IMG/VR virus record: IMGVR_UViG_3300028535_000182
Span: 1-44,443 of that record
Source: a virus
Strand: one strand, 5' to 3'
Length of the DNA: 44,443 nucleotides
Part shown: in pieces, positions 12,322-20,567 of the stretch
How the letters are laid out: each line of letters begins with the position of its first letter
Position numbering within the stretch: position 1 is the stretch's first letter
Program-made: the position numbers and the translations under genes
Notes under the pieces: generated by a model
The model's input: only the letters and a program-made list of their open reading frames with translations
Databases searched by the model: none
What the model was told of the DNA's origin: nothing

Positions 12322-12564
12322 TTATTTGTTTACCTCGGCCGTAATAAATTTTATAGCATCACCAACAGTAGTAATTTTCTCAGCCTTAGAGTCGGGTATC
12401 TCAAAATTAAATTCTTCTTCAAATGCCATTACCAATTCTAATGTATCTAAACTATCAGCACCCAAGTCGTTAACAAAATTAGCATCTTCAGTTAACTTTG
12501 ATGTGTCAATACCCAAGTGGTCGGTTATTATTTTCTTTACTTTGTTTGAAACTTCTTCTGTCAT
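12322..12564 (-). CDS. acpP: Acyl carrier protein
   Basis: 80 aa, the normal ACP length. The phosphopantetheine attachment motif [18 protein letters not shown] has its serine at residue 38, and the four-helix layout and acidic helix II are intact. It would need a holo-ACP synthase, presumably the host's, and would carry acyl chains for fatty acid, lipid A or other acyl-transfer chemistry. No other fatty-acid gene is in the window. A TGTAAATA box lies 6 nt upstream. It may redirect host acyl metabolism or supply acyl groups for envelope changes. Confidence 0.92.
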   Translation of the reverse strand: MTEEVSNKVKKIITDHLGIDTSKLTEDANFVNDLGADSLDTLELVMAFEEEFNFEIPDSKAEKITTVGDAIKFITAEVNK

Positions 12565-12570
12565 ATAAAG

Positions 12571-12578
12571 TATTTACA
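12571..12578 (-). promoter_or_regulatory. Late-type promoter box TGTAAATA
   Basis: Lies 6 nt before the acyl carrier protein ATG on the minus strand. Confidence 0.45.
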
Positions 12579-12607
12579 GTATTGGAAATAGTAATTAACT
12601 GAATCTT

Positions 12608-12793
12608 TTATTTGTTTTTAAGAATCTTGTCGTTGGCAATTTTGTTTTTATTCACACCTTTTTTGATTGTGTAATTAAGTGTGCCATGGGCACCTGCGTC
12701 AACGGGTTGACGTTGAGTTCTAAATAATGCTTTTTCTTTTCTACTTTCAGCAAGTTTTTTTGAATGCTTAATTAAATGTATTTTATCTCTCAT
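12608..12793 (-). CDS. Small basic hypothetical protein, 61 aa
   Basis: Basic throughout (MRDKIHLIKHSKKLAESRKE) with a central TQRQPVDAGAHGTLNYTIKKG and lysine-rich ends. No membrane segment. A CATAAGTA box lies 8 nt before the ATG, which supports it as a gene. It precedes acpP on the same strand by 43 bp. Not recognised. Confidence 0.45.
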   Translation of the reverse strand: MRDKIHLIKHSKKLAESRKEKALFRTQRQPVDAGAHGTLNYTIKKGVNKNKIANDKILKNK

Positions 12794-12957
12794 GGTAAGT
12801 GTACTTATGTGTTTTTTGCAACCCAGATATGTAAGGGTTGCATGGTAATATTTCCTATGTACAAAGATACCTGATAAGTCGTTACCATGCGTGTACGTCG
12901 CTCTAAGACGCTTTAAACGGTTGATTATTACAGGAGTTATAGTGTAATATAATAAAA
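12794..12957 (+). other. Structured intergenic region before tRNA-Thr
   Basis: Three possible stems lie here. GCAACCC (12818-12824) pairs with GGGTTGC (12835-12841). GCATGGTAA (12840-12848) pairs with TTACCATGC (12882-12890). CGTC (12896-12899) pairs with GACG (12907-12910). The first two share two bases, so they would compete or stack. No open frame is convincing. It may encode a small RNA or hold a leader processed with the tRNA. Confidence 0.35.
12802..12809 (-). promoter_or_regulatory. Late-like box CATAAGTA
   Basis: Lies 8 nt before the 61-aa basic protein's ATG on the minus strand. Confidence 0.35.
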
Positions 12958-13032
12958 GCCGGAGTGGCTCAACGGTAGAGCAATTGATTTGTAATCAATA
13001 GGTTGGGGGTTCGATTCCCTCCTCCGGCACCA
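12958..13032 (+). tRNA. tRNA-Thr(TGT)
   Basis: Complete cloverleaf: acceptor GCCGGAG/CTCCGGC, D stem GCTC/GAGC, anticodon stem ATTGA/TCAAT with loop TTTGTAA giving anticodon TGT for ACA codons, and T arm GGGGG-TTCGATT-CCCTC. The discriminator base A and CCA are encoded. A-ending codons are frequent in this AT-rich genome, so it could support late translation. A weak TTGATT-18-TAATAT promoter lies upstream. Confidence 0.93.
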
Positions 13033-13061
13033 TATAAGGTCAGGTAGGAAACTTGATTAAC

Positions 13062-13097
13062 TTTGGTCAATTTGGTGAATTTGGTGAATTCGGTAAT
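13062..13097 (+). repeat. Four 9-bp direct repeats
   Basis: TTTGGTCAA, TTTGGTGAA, TTTGGTGAA and TTCGGTAAT run head to tail just after tRNA-Thr. They precede a promoter-like region (TTGGTC at 13104-13109, TATAAT at 13128-13133) for the next gene. They may be protein-binding sites or a simple slippage repeat. Confidence 0.45.
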
Positions 13098-13147
13098 ACA
13101 GTATTGGTCTTGACAAGTTTTAACTTTTATAATACAATTACAACATT

Positions 13148-13534
13148 ATGGAAACAATCAAAAATTTAATCGCAAAACCGGCACCATGGCTTTATTTTGT
13201 CCTTGTTGTTGCTTTGTTGATTATTGTAATGAATAAGTCAGGAACAGTTAACGACCTAGAAGCAAGTTTAGATAATGCTAATGCAGAAATTTTAGCATCA
13301 GAAACTCTAACGGAATCTTTGTCGAACGAAATAGCACTTCGCAATGATGCAATAGCAGGATTAGAAACCGCAATTGTAGGTTGGGAAGCAGATGCAATTG
13401 AAGTTAATACTAGACTGAATGCAGTTGATTCTGATAAAGGTGCTTTAGAAGTAGAAGTAGGCACTTTAACAGGGTTAGTTGAAAGTTTACAAACTCAATT
13501 AAGCACTTGCACAGAAGCATCTACTGTTCAGTAG
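13148..13534 (+). CDS. Inner-membrane coiled-coil protein, 128 aa (i-spanin-like?)
   Basis: An N-terminal membrane segment (LYFVLVVALLIIVMN) is followed by a long acidic Ala/Leu/Glu heptad helix (NDLEASLDNANAEI, then VEVGTLTGLVESLQTQL) and a cysteine near the end (LSTCTEAS). It is a paralogue of the gene at 10038 in both topology and membrane-segment sequence. The tethered-rod form fits i-spanins, but no lysis gene is recognised beside it. Confidence 0.5.
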   Translation: METIKNLIAKPAPWLYFVLVVALLIIVMNKSGTVNDLEASLDNANAEILASETLTESLSNEIALRNDAIAGLETAIVGWEADAIEVNTRLNAVDSDKGALEVEVGTLTGLVESLQTQLSTCTEASTVQ

Positions 13535-13788
13535 TGAATACACATTTGCCTGATGGCTTAACAATTCTTAATAAAGTTGAGTCATTAGGTAAAGACTATT
13601 TCTTGTTTCATGGCGAAATTGCTCCTGGAGTAAAACGTTATATGCTAGGGCATAAATGGCATGATGGTAAACTTGAAGAGTATATTAGTCCATCCTATTG
13701 CGTTTGCAAACAAGAATTTATGAGCCACCCAATGCCTGAAGTAGAATTTGAGAAGTGGCTTGATCAATATATAATCAATAAAGTTTAA
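13534..13788 (+). CDS. Hypothetical protein, 84 aa
   Basis: Likely starts at a GTG that overlaps the previous TAG (TAGTG), which fits translational coupling; the frame extends further upstream but would overlap the coiled-coil gene. It contains a VKRYMLGHKWHDGKLEEY stretch and a YCVCKQEF cysteine pair. No membrane segment. Not recognised. Confidence 0.5.
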   Translation: MNTHLPDGLTILNKVESLGKDYFLFHGEIAPGVKRYMLGHKWHDGKLEEYISPSYCVCKQEFMSHPMPEVEFEKWLDQYIINKV

Positions 13789-13797
13789 TTCTTGTTT

Positions 13798-14823
13798 CTA
13801 AAACGATACTGGAGATATTGAATATCGGCGTTTGAGTAAGGATATTATATAAGAACCATTGTCTATGTTTGCTATTTCTTTGCCCCACACATTTATCCAT
13901 TTATTTAATTTTTGTTTATCACTGTCTGGTAGATGTCTTATAGATAGTTTATCCGGGTGAACTAATGGTATTATATCCCAACCTAATCTATTTTTATTCT
14001 TAATGTTTAATTTTTTTTGCCAGTACCAATCACCAAGTTTGTCTATGTTACTCCAGCCTTTGTTATGTAAAGTAGTGTATATAAAAATATCGTAATTTGT
14101 ATTCTGAATAATATCGTCAACAAAGTTATCAATCTTATTCCAGTCAGCACCTTCACGCACAATAGAATTAAGATCTCCAAATGCATCAATACTAACTGAA
14201 ATTTCTACATTACGACATTGTTTAAATATTTTATGATCTTCTTCTGTTAATAAAAAATGACCATTAGTTGTATATTCTAGTTCAAGATTTTTTAGTGAGT
14301 CATTATCTATTGTTTGCAAAATTTTTCTATGACTGCTCGTCATGAAAGGCTCACCGCCCATGAATTTTATTTTTCTAATAGTACTAGGTAAGGTAGGTAA
14401 CTTTGGCAGTATTTTAATTCCTTCTTTAGAAGGCTTATCAGGATTACTTTTTGTCCATTTGGCACTACTAAACTCTCCTAAACACATTTCACAAGTTAAG
14501 TTGCATATGTTATTTGGATAAATTTCTATGTCTTGAAGTTCTACTTTTGCGTCTGGATACATAGAATTAAACCGCATACGCAAACTTTTTTTGCCGTGTT
14601 CTTCTTCTGAATAACATTTTGAACACGTAGCAATTTTCTCCCCACGATTAGTTTTTTCTCTTATTTCATTATACTCTTTACTGTGTAGTAAGCCATTTAG
14701 ATCCCCATCAAATTGTTTAATTGCTATATCAGATCTACAACAAGCATGAACTTTTCCATCAAAACGTATGTTGGTATGCTTGTAAAAAGCGGCACACGTG
14801 GTCTTGTTTGTAGATATTGTCAT
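13798..14823 (-). CDS. Radical SAM protein with N-terminal cysteine cluster
   Basis: The radical SAM [4Fe-4S] motif CNLTCEMC has cysteines at 107, 111 and 114, with the GGEP SAM-binding motif at about 156-159. Before it lies a second cysteine set (C10, C28, C29, C67, C70), as in the twitch/SPASM-like arrangement where an auxiliary cluster precedes the core. 341 aa. It is similar in design to the protein at 19133. Substrate unknown; peptide or sugar modification are both possible. A CTTAAATA box lies 5 nt upstream. Confidence 0.8.
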   Translation of the reverse strand: MTISTNKTTCAAFYKHTNIRFDGKVHACCRSDIAIKQFDGDLNGLLHSKEYNEIREKTNRGEKIATCSKCYSEEEHGKKSLRMRFNSMYPDAKVELQDIEIYPNNICNLTCEMCLGEFSSAKWTKSNPDKPSKEGIKILPKLPTLPSTIRKIKFMGGEPFMTSSHRKILQTIDNDSLKNLELEYTTNGHFLLTEEDHKIFKQCRNVEISVSIDAFGDLNSIVREGADWNKIDNFVDDIIQNTNYDIFIYTTLHNKGWSNIDKLGDWYWQKKLNIKNKNRLGWDIIPLVHPDKLSIRHLPDSDKQKLNKWINVWGKEIANIDNGSYIISLLKRRYSISPVSF

Positions 14824-14828
14824 ATCAA

Positions 14829-14836
14829 TATTTAAG
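14829..14836 (-). promoter_or_regulatory. Late-type promoter box CTTAAATA
   Basis: Lies 5 nt before the radical SAM ATG at 14823 on the minus strand. Confidence 0.5.
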
Positions 14837-14879
14837 TGATCCTCCCCCCTGGTCTACCATTTAATAATAACTACTATAC

Positions 14880-15176
14880 ATGAAGCGGTTTTTTACTTTA
14901 CAATTAAAAGGGTATAATGAAAATGTACCAATTGACTTTGCAAGAAGTCTTATAGTAGACGAATCTCCATTTGTAAAATATCTATCCGATAATAATGCTC
15001 TTGCTATACGCCATATGAAATCTAGAGCCACAATGGAGTTATATGGGGATCCAAGATATCTTATACTAGCAAAAATAAAATATGGTAAAGTATTGTCGGG
15101 TAAAATGAATTTTATTGAACTTTTTATTTCACATCAATTGCAAAGAAAAATGATTCAAAATTTTACAACCCCTTAA
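14880..15176 (+). CDS. Hypothetical protein, 98 aa
   Basis: Begins MKRFFTLQLKGYNENVPIDF and is mildly basic with no membrane segment or known motif. It is divergent from the radical SAM gene at 14823 and abuts the convergent gene with no gap. The AT-rich upstream ACTACTATAC resembles the promoter context at 11447. A role with the neighbouring radical SAM enzymes is possible but unproven. Confidence 0.45.
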   Translation: MKRFFTLQLKGYNENVPIDFARSLIVDESPFVKYLSDNNALAIRHMKSRATMELYGDPRYLILAKIKYGKVLSGKMNFIELFISHQLQRKMIQNFTTP

Positions 15177-15371
15177 TTATTTTTTATTAGGATTAGTTAG
15201 TAAATCTAAAGTTATTATTTTATGAATTGGAACAACTACGTTGTTTCTTTCTTGCTCTAATTTTTTACGGAATTTCCGGGCATCGGATTTTTTTCGCAGG
15301 TCTTCCTGCTTTTGTTGTTTGCGAAACGATCGCTCTCCACGTTGAGACTTATAAGTGTGGTGTATTCCCAT
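15177..15371 (-). CDS. Small basic hypothetical protein, 64 aa
   Basis: Highly charged helix (RGERSFRKQQKQEDLRKKSD, then ARKFRKKLEQERNN) followed by a hydrophobic tail (VVVPIHKIITLDLL). AGGAAA precedes the ATG. It lies 23 bp downstream of the radical SAM gene on the same strand. It could be its partner or a nucleic-acid-binding protein; it has no obvious RiPP leader. Confidence 0.45.
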   Translation of the reverse strand: MGIHHTYKSQRGERSFRKQQKQEDLRKKSDARKFRKKLEQERNNVVVPIHKIITLDLLTNPNKK

Positions 15372-15394
15372 AATTTTCCTAACATATCTATATG

Positions 15395-16375
15395 CTACTT
15401 ATCTTTAAATTTTGTGGCTAATTGATCAAAACCGTTTCTGCATACACTCTTTGAACACGTCCACGCCTCTTGTTGCCATGTTACATTTTGTTTAAGTACA
15501 TTACCAATCCGGCCACCTTGTCGGCACCAACCACGCCATACCCATCCTTTATTATCTACAATAAATTGGTCTACTCCTGCGTTACATTTATAACCTTCGA
15601 AGTTCCAATTCTTTGCTATTTTACCAGATTTTTTATCTAATGTTTCTCTAGTTAAGTCATGTCTTGCTCTGCTTTGCCCATCATATTCTAAATTTCCAAA
15701 ATACATAGTTTGTTCTGGATCCCAATTTTCTCCTCGTTCTTCAAAGTAATATTTTAATTGATATGTTTTGTATGGTAAGAATTGAAACCCTTTAGTAAAA
15801 TTAGAATATAATAATTTTAATTCAATTGGATATCCTTTGGCTTTAAATATTTCATATGTGTGTATAGCAGTATTCCATTGCTCATCATCATGTGTGCAGT
15901 GCATCATTATTCTAGTTTTTACTTTTCTATCATTATTATAATCTTTTTGAGACATTAAAAAGTCTACAACGTTTTCAATATGTTGTTGGTTCGCCCACTC
16001 TGTATGATAACTTATTTCAACTAAAGAAAAATAATGATAATGTTGTTTCCACCATTCCATTGATGCTGATCCATTTGTAACTAATCTGTTTTTTAATTGT
16101 CGATTACCCATACGTTGACACATAGCAAGTAGGCCCGGATTTAATGTAGGTTCTCCGCCAACAAATTCAAAAGCAGGAGCACGGTCTAACATTCGTAAAG
16201 AAGAAACAGTGTATTGAATAGCATTGGCAAGAATTTCTGCCTCTCCAAATTTAACTTTACTAGAATGCAGAATTGTTGGACAATACGAGCAGTCGTAGTT
16301 GCAGACATTACCAAATAGCCATTGGATACGAGTAGTCGTCATTTCTTGGTCGGTCATTATATCGTATTTAAACAT
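15395..16375 (-). CDS. Radical SAM protein with C-terminal cysteines
   Basis: CNYDCSYC (C25, C29, C32) starts the radical SAM barrel, with GGEPT at 73-77. A C-terminal group (YKCNAG, RGWCRQGG, WTCSKSVC) suggests an auxiliary iron-sulfur site of SPASM type. About 326 aa from the ATG at 16375; an upstream ATG at 16414 would run into the divergent gene's start. It differs from the twitch-type paralogues by having the extra cysteines after the core. Substrate unknown. Confidence 0.8.
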   Translation of the reverse strand: MFKYDIMTDQEMTTTRIQWLFGNVCNYDCSYCPTILHSSKVKFGEAEILANAIQYTVSSLRMLDRAPAFEFVGGEPTLNPGLLAMCQRMGNRQLKNRLVTNGSASMEWWKQHYHYFSLVEISYHTEWANQQHIENVVDFLMSQKDYNNDRKVKTRIMMHCTHDDEQWNTAIHTYEIFKAKGYPIELKLLYSNFTKGFQFLPYKTYQLKYYFEERGENWDPEQTMYFGNLEYDGQSRARHDLTRETLDKKSGKIAKNWNFEGYKCNAGVDQFIVDNKGWVWRGWCRQGGRIGNVLKQNVTWQQEAWTCSKSVCRNGFDQLATKFKDK

Positions 16376-16383
16376 TTTATTAT

Positions 16384-16391
16384 TGTAAATA
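16384..16391 (+). promoter_or_regulatory. Late-type promoter box TGTAAATA
   Basis: Lies 8 nt before the ATG at 16400 and inside the short divergent gap with the gene starting at 16375. Confidence 0.45.
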
Positions 16392-16399
16392 TAATTGAA

Positions 16400-18283
16400 A
16401 TGAACAAGCATCAAAACGTATTATTGCTTCACGTTCCAAATATAAGTTTAGTTGGTAGAAGGTTTTATAATGATATTAATGCCGGAGGTATAACATTTTC
16501 TGGCGGTCTTGAAGCAACAGGAAATATAGTTGATCAGTATGACTTAAATGCAAAATTGAACACCTATAGAAGAGAAGTTTCTGATTTTAGTATGTCAGAT
16601 AATGACTTAAAAACATTATTAGATATTGAATTGTTAAACGAGTATTTAGAAGGTCAAGTAGCAGTCAACGGTTCAGTTGCTTTTGAAAATAAAGAAAGAT
16701 ACATTAATATACAGTCAATAGGATTTGGAGATTTATATGATGATATGGTTGAGTTGGAGCATGATAGTAATTATTCCATATTACCATTTTTAACAAAGTA
16801 TTTGTTGAACGGAATTGATTTTAACAAATATGATTGGATTGGATTATCTGTTACTCGTAGAGGACAACAACTCTGGATGTTAAGACTTACATTACATTTT
16901 TCGTTATTACTAACATCGTACATTAAACAAAATTTTAATGGAAATATATACATTGGTGGTAATACTGTCTTAGATAAGTCAGATGCAAAACATTTAATAA
17001 AAATTTATAATACAATTAATGTAAAACATCAGCCAACAAGTTTTGTTCGAGGATATGCAGAGTCCGGAATGGAAAAGTTTATTAAATCTGAAAAACCGCT
17101 TCAGAAGTATTCTTTTAAAAATACAAACGAAATACAAGTACAACACGAATATCAATTTCAGCATATGAATTACCCAAAAGTAACTTTTGAAAATAATGAT
17201 GATGTATTAGCAGATCCAAAAGAATTTATAAATTCTAAAATGTTAGCAAAGTATACTAAATTAGAAACAGTTGAGCCTTTTCAACTATATCCATATAAGT
17301 TTAGTGAAGGCTGTCGATTTAAATGTTCGTTTTGTTCAATGGCAACAGTAGATGGATTTTCTGTACTTACACCAAAACAAACAGTTGATCATTTGGAAGA
17401 AATGGGAAATCATGGAGCCAAGCATTTTAGATTTTTTAATGATCAAATTAATTGGAAAAAAACATGGTTACTTGATTTTTGTAATGAGATTGTTAAAAGA
17501 AATTTAAAAATTACTTGGAACGATTCTGCAAATTTACGACTTGCCACTGCAGAAATATATAGTGCAATGAAAGAAGCAGGGTGTATTAAGTTGTGGTATG
17601 GTACAGAAACTATTGTAGACGAGACGTTAGCATTAATTAGAAAGATGATAACAAAAGATAAAATCATAAAAAATTTAGAACTTGCCCACGAGCACGAGAT
17701 TTATAATTGTTGTAATTTTATTTTTAATTTTCCATGGGAGACAGATGAACATTTCGCAGACTTGCTAAAATTTGAAAAGAAATATGTAGGAAATAAAGTA
17801 ATTAATGCATATCAAAATAATGCGTTCTGTGTGCAAAAAGGAGCCGAGTATCTAATGAACCCCGCAAAGTTTAAAATAGAAATACTTGAACAAGATGCTT
17901 TAGTTTGGGACCAGATTCATTATAATGAAGTTGGTGGTAAACAATGGGATGAAATAGTAAAAGATGCTTGGAGGAAGTCAGAAGTTCTTAATGAGCAAGG
18001 AAACCTTTGGTCGTTTGAAGTTAAAGAGATAAGAGCAAATGATTTTATTTTAACAGCATTACATAAAGCAGGTTACACATTTAAAGAAAAATTACAATTT
18101 TATGATGATGTTGATAAAACATTAACTCACGAAGAACTTATTTTGTGGGCAAAACGTATAGGAACAACATCATATCAGTTGCCAAGAAAAGTTCGTAAGC
18201 AAGTTGCAAGAATTGAAAAATGGAAAAAAATACATAAAACTTCTGCGATAGTAATAACACCAAAAGCAGATTACGAAAAATAA
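16400..18283 (+). CDS. Large B12-binding-type radical SAM enzyme
   Basis: About 627 aa. The first 230 residues resemble a cobalamin-binding Rossmann-like region (YDWIGLSVTRRG and NGNIYIGGNTV), without a clear DxHxxG motif. The radical SAM core follows with CRFKCSFC (C305, C309, C312) and downstream GTETI and FNFPWETDE as in B12-radical SAM proteins. The ATG at 16400 is chosen over one at 16322 because of the promoter box and the start of homology-like sequence. It overlaps the convergent PLP-type gene by 13 bp. Likely a methyltransferase or ring-forming enzyme; substrate unknown. Confidence 0.75.
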   Translation: MNKHQNVLLLHVPNISLVGRRFYNDINAGGITFSGGLEATGNIVDQYDLNAKLNTYRREVSDFSMSDNDLKTLLDIELLNEYLEGQVAVNGSVAFENKERYINIQSIGFGDLYDDMVELEHDSNYSILPFLTKYLLNGIDFNKYDWIGLSVTRRGQQLWMLRLTLHFSLLLTSYIKQNFNGNIYIGGNTVLDKSDAKHLIKIYNTINVKHQPTSFVRGYAESGMEKFIKSEKPLQKYSFKNTNEIQVQHEYQFQHMNYPKVTFENNDDVLADPKEFINSKMLAKYTKLETVEPFQLYPYKFSEGCRFKCSFCSMATVDGFSVLTPKQTVDHLEEMGNHGAKHFRFFNDQINWKKTWLLDFCNEIVKRNLKITWNDSANLRLATAEIYSAMKEAGCIKLWYGTETIVDETLALIRKMITKDKIIKNLELAHEHEIYNCCNFIFNFPWETDEHFADLLKFEKKYVGNKVINAYQNNAFCVQKGAEYLMNPAKFKIEILEQDALVWDQIHYNEVGGKQWDEIVKDAWRKSEVLNEQGNLWSFEVKEIRANDFILTALHKAGYTFKEKLQFYDDVDKTLTHEELILWAKRIGTTSYQLPRKVRKQVARIEKWKKIHKTSAIVITPKADYEK

Positions 18284-19146
18284 ATTTTTGCAAGATAAAA
18301 AAGAGCATCGCGAGTAGGCACTGCCCGAATAATTTTACCATTATCGTCTGTTGCAAAGGCAACGTGTATTGCAGGTGAAGGTTTTAGATTAGGACATACT
18401 TTTATTATTGTATCATAAAGTTTTCCATATTTCTTCCAAAAGAAATCAGTACCAAATTTATTCATTAGTTCGATACCAGAAATTATATTTGTTATTGCAA
18501 AAAAATCATTGTTGTTCATAAATTCAACAGGTCCATTAATTGGTTGTCTTGCATATCGTATACCACATCGTTGTTCACTTATACCAAATGCTTTGCTTAA
18601 ACTAAAACTTATTGTTTGTATTGCTGGGTGATCAACGTTGAAATTAATTCCTTTACTGCAAGGATACCATGCGGCATCCAAGTGAACAGGAATATTTTCT
18701 TGCAAACATTTTTCTAAAATTTGAGACATTTCAGGATGTATGCTATAAGTGTGACAACAAAAAGGAGCAGACATTAATAATACATCTCCATTAATTAATG
18801 TATCTATTGTACGTTTTTTTATATTTGGATATATTGTTTCATGATAAAAAAAGTCGCCTTCGAATATAACAACACAGTTTGGATTTGTTATGTAAATGTC
18901 ATTAATGCTTTGTGTTACACCAAATATAACTTTTCTATCTGGAAATGTATCAAGACCAGTAAATGAAATTAATTCATGATTGTGTATCCATTGATCGAAT
19001 ATTTTTTTGAAGTCGTCAATTAAATTATTACGCCATTGGTCACTATAATTAATCATACTTAGAAATTGAATAATTTCTTTGTCCTTCATTGGACGTTTGC
19101 GTTTAGCATTTCTATCGATTAAAGAATTTAATTTATTTGTATCCAT
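18271..19146 (-). CDS. PLP-dependent aminotransferase-fold enzyme
   Basis: 291 aa with the fold-type I signatures: an aspartate for the pyridine nitrogen in PVHLDAAWYPC (D157) and the Schiff-base lysine in SFSLSKAFGISE (K185), followed by an Arg-rich strand (QRCGIRYARQ). It is shorter than the usual 350-450 aa, lacking part of the small domain. It overlaps the upstream radical SAM gene by 14 bp, so they are coupled. It could aminate a sugar or amino acid precursor made by the island. Confidence 0.65.
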   Translation of the reverse strand: MDTNKLNSLIDRNAKRKRPMKDKEIIQFLSMINYSDQWRNNLIDDFKKIFDQWIHNHELISFTGLDTFPDRKVIFGVTQSINDIYITNPNCVVIFEGDFFYHETIYPNIKKRTIDTLINGDVLLMSAPFCCHTYSIHPEMSQILEKCLQENIPVHLDAAWYPCSKGINFNVDHPAIQTISFSLSKAFGISEQRCGIRYARQPINGPVEFMNNNDFFAITNIISGIELMNKFGTDFFWKKYGKLYDTIIKVCPNLKPSPAIHVAFATDDNGKIIRAVPTRDALFYLAKIYFS

Positions 19147-20533
19147 TTTGTTCCATCATTAGTTTAATATGTGGTGCATGATCTTGTAATCTTTTTTTAC
19201 GTATTCCGTTAAGCCAATTAATATAATCACAAGCAAGTTTAATCATGCTTTGAGATGGCTCAGATTTATGATGAACATGGGTGTCCCCTTCATATAAACT
19301 ATCTTTAATATTATCAAAATCTGGTTTGTTGATGCCTAGTGTATTTTCCTGATTATAATCAGAAACAGGAATTTCATGATTTGAAAAACTATCAAAATGA
19401 ACCAATTCCTGATAACCATCTAGATAATTTTCTGGTACAAACCATTTCCCTACTTCTGCGTATACACTAGTTGTCCACTTTTTTTTAAATGTAGGCAAAG
19501 TCATATAAGCATTCATCCATGGTTCCATTACTACATTAAATGACATAAGATACTTTGTTGCTTTAGATTCAAATCTAGAAAAATAAGAAACAATATCATT
19601 TAGATGCATTATGTTATAAAGGCTTACTGTTACATTAATGTCTAACATTTTTATACTTGGCATTTTCATTAGTTGTATAATATTTTCATTTACACGTTTC
19701 CAACTAAATCCTCTTATCCATTCGTATATTGGTCCTATTCCGTCTATACTAAGGTTAAGTTCTAAGTTTGAGAACTTGCTTAATATACTTCTCATTTTGA
19801 GACTAATGGTTGTTGCATTGGTAACAATTATTAATTTCACGTCTGGATTTAATTTACTAATACGATCTAAAAAAGCAATACAACGTTTGTCATATAAAGG
19901 TTCACCACCTTTAATCATTATAGATTCGTAGGTTTGTATATTGTCAATAATTGAATCAATAAAACGTTGATTTAAAATATAAGATTGAAAAGGCTCGTGC
20001 GGTGTACCCCACGGTCTACCATATATAGGAGATATTCTATCTTTTAATGTTTGTGGCATTAGTTTCTCTTGTTGCATCCATCCTGAACTGTGAGTACGAT
20101 TACACATAGCACAGGCCAGATTGCAGGTATTACTAAAGTTTAATTCAATTGCTTTTAGTTTTGGTTTATACTTTTGGCAAAATTCATCAGTTAATTGTTG
20201 ACGTTTAATTGGTGCTGGAGTATTAATAAAATATCTTTCAATTTTTCTCTGGCGTTGACTTCTTATTCCGCTTTCTTCTTTTTTATAACATACTTCGCAA
20301 GACTCGTTTCTTTCTCCCTTGCTCATTTTTTCTCTTATTGAGGCTAGATGTTTACTGTCAAAAAGTTGCGGAGCAGTCTGGGTAGAAGTTTTCATATCAG
20401 CAATAGTATGTCCTGGGTGTGTATTCCAGCAAGGACAAGGTTGTGCTTTTCCTGTTGGGTCCACAGTTAGTCCATCAAAAGGATAAAAACACCAAAAATC
20501 TTTCTTAGTTTGTTTTTTAGTTTGCATTTTCAT
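19133..20533 (-). CDS. Radical SAM protein with N-terminal cysteine cluster, long form
   Basis: CNLACAMC (C137, C141, C144) and GGEPL define the radical SAM core. An N-terminal set (C15, C33, C35, C79, C82) mirrors the protein at 13798, so these are paralogues. A C-terminal extension of about 100 residues has no cysteine pattern. 466 aa. It is coupled to the downstream PLP-type gene. Substrate unknown. Confidence 0.8.
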   Translation of the reverse strand: MKMQTKKQTKKDFWCFYPFDGLTVDPTGKAQPCPCWNTHPGHTIADMKTSTQTAPQLFDSKHLASIREKMSKGERNESCEVCYKKEESGIRSQRQRKIERYFINTPAPIKRQQLTDEFCQKYKPKLKAIELNFSNTCNLACAMCNRTHSSGWMQQEKLMPQTLKDRISPIYGRPWGTPHEPFQSYILNQRFIDSIIDNIQTYESIMIKGGEPLYDKRCIAFLDRISKLNPDVKLIIVTNATTISLKMRSILSKFSNLELNLSIDGIGPIYEWIRGFSWKRVNENIIQLMKMPSIKMLDINVTVSLYNIMHLNDIVSYFSRFESKATKYLMSFNVVMEPWMNAYMTLPTFKKKWTTSVYAEVGKWFVPENYLDGYQELVHFDSFSNHEIPVSDYNQENTLGINKPDFDNIKDSLYEGDTHVHHKSEPSQSMIKLACDYINWLNGIRKKRLQDHAPHIKLMMEQNGYK

Positions 20534-20535
20534 AT

Positions 20536-20553
20536 CTTAAATACATATTTAAC
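20536..20553. promoter_or_regulatory. Divergent late-type promoter pair
   Basis: CTTAAATA on the plus strand (20536-20543) and GTTAAATA on the minus strand (20546-20553) lie back to back between the genes starting at 20533 and 20568. Gaps to the starts are 12 nt (minus) and 24 nt (plus). Confidence 0.4.
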
Positions 20554-20567
20554 AGGCGTTAAATGAC

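Noticed and set aside
13110-13133. TTGACA with TATAAT as a consensus promoter for the coiled-coil gene
   Set aside because: The spacer is only 12 nt, too short for sigma70; the alternative TTGGTC at 13104 with 18 nt is possible but weak.
16322-16399. Upstream extension of the B12-type radical SAM protein
   Set aside because: The extension runs over the divergent gene's start and the promoter box, and the protein's natural start is the ATG at 16400.
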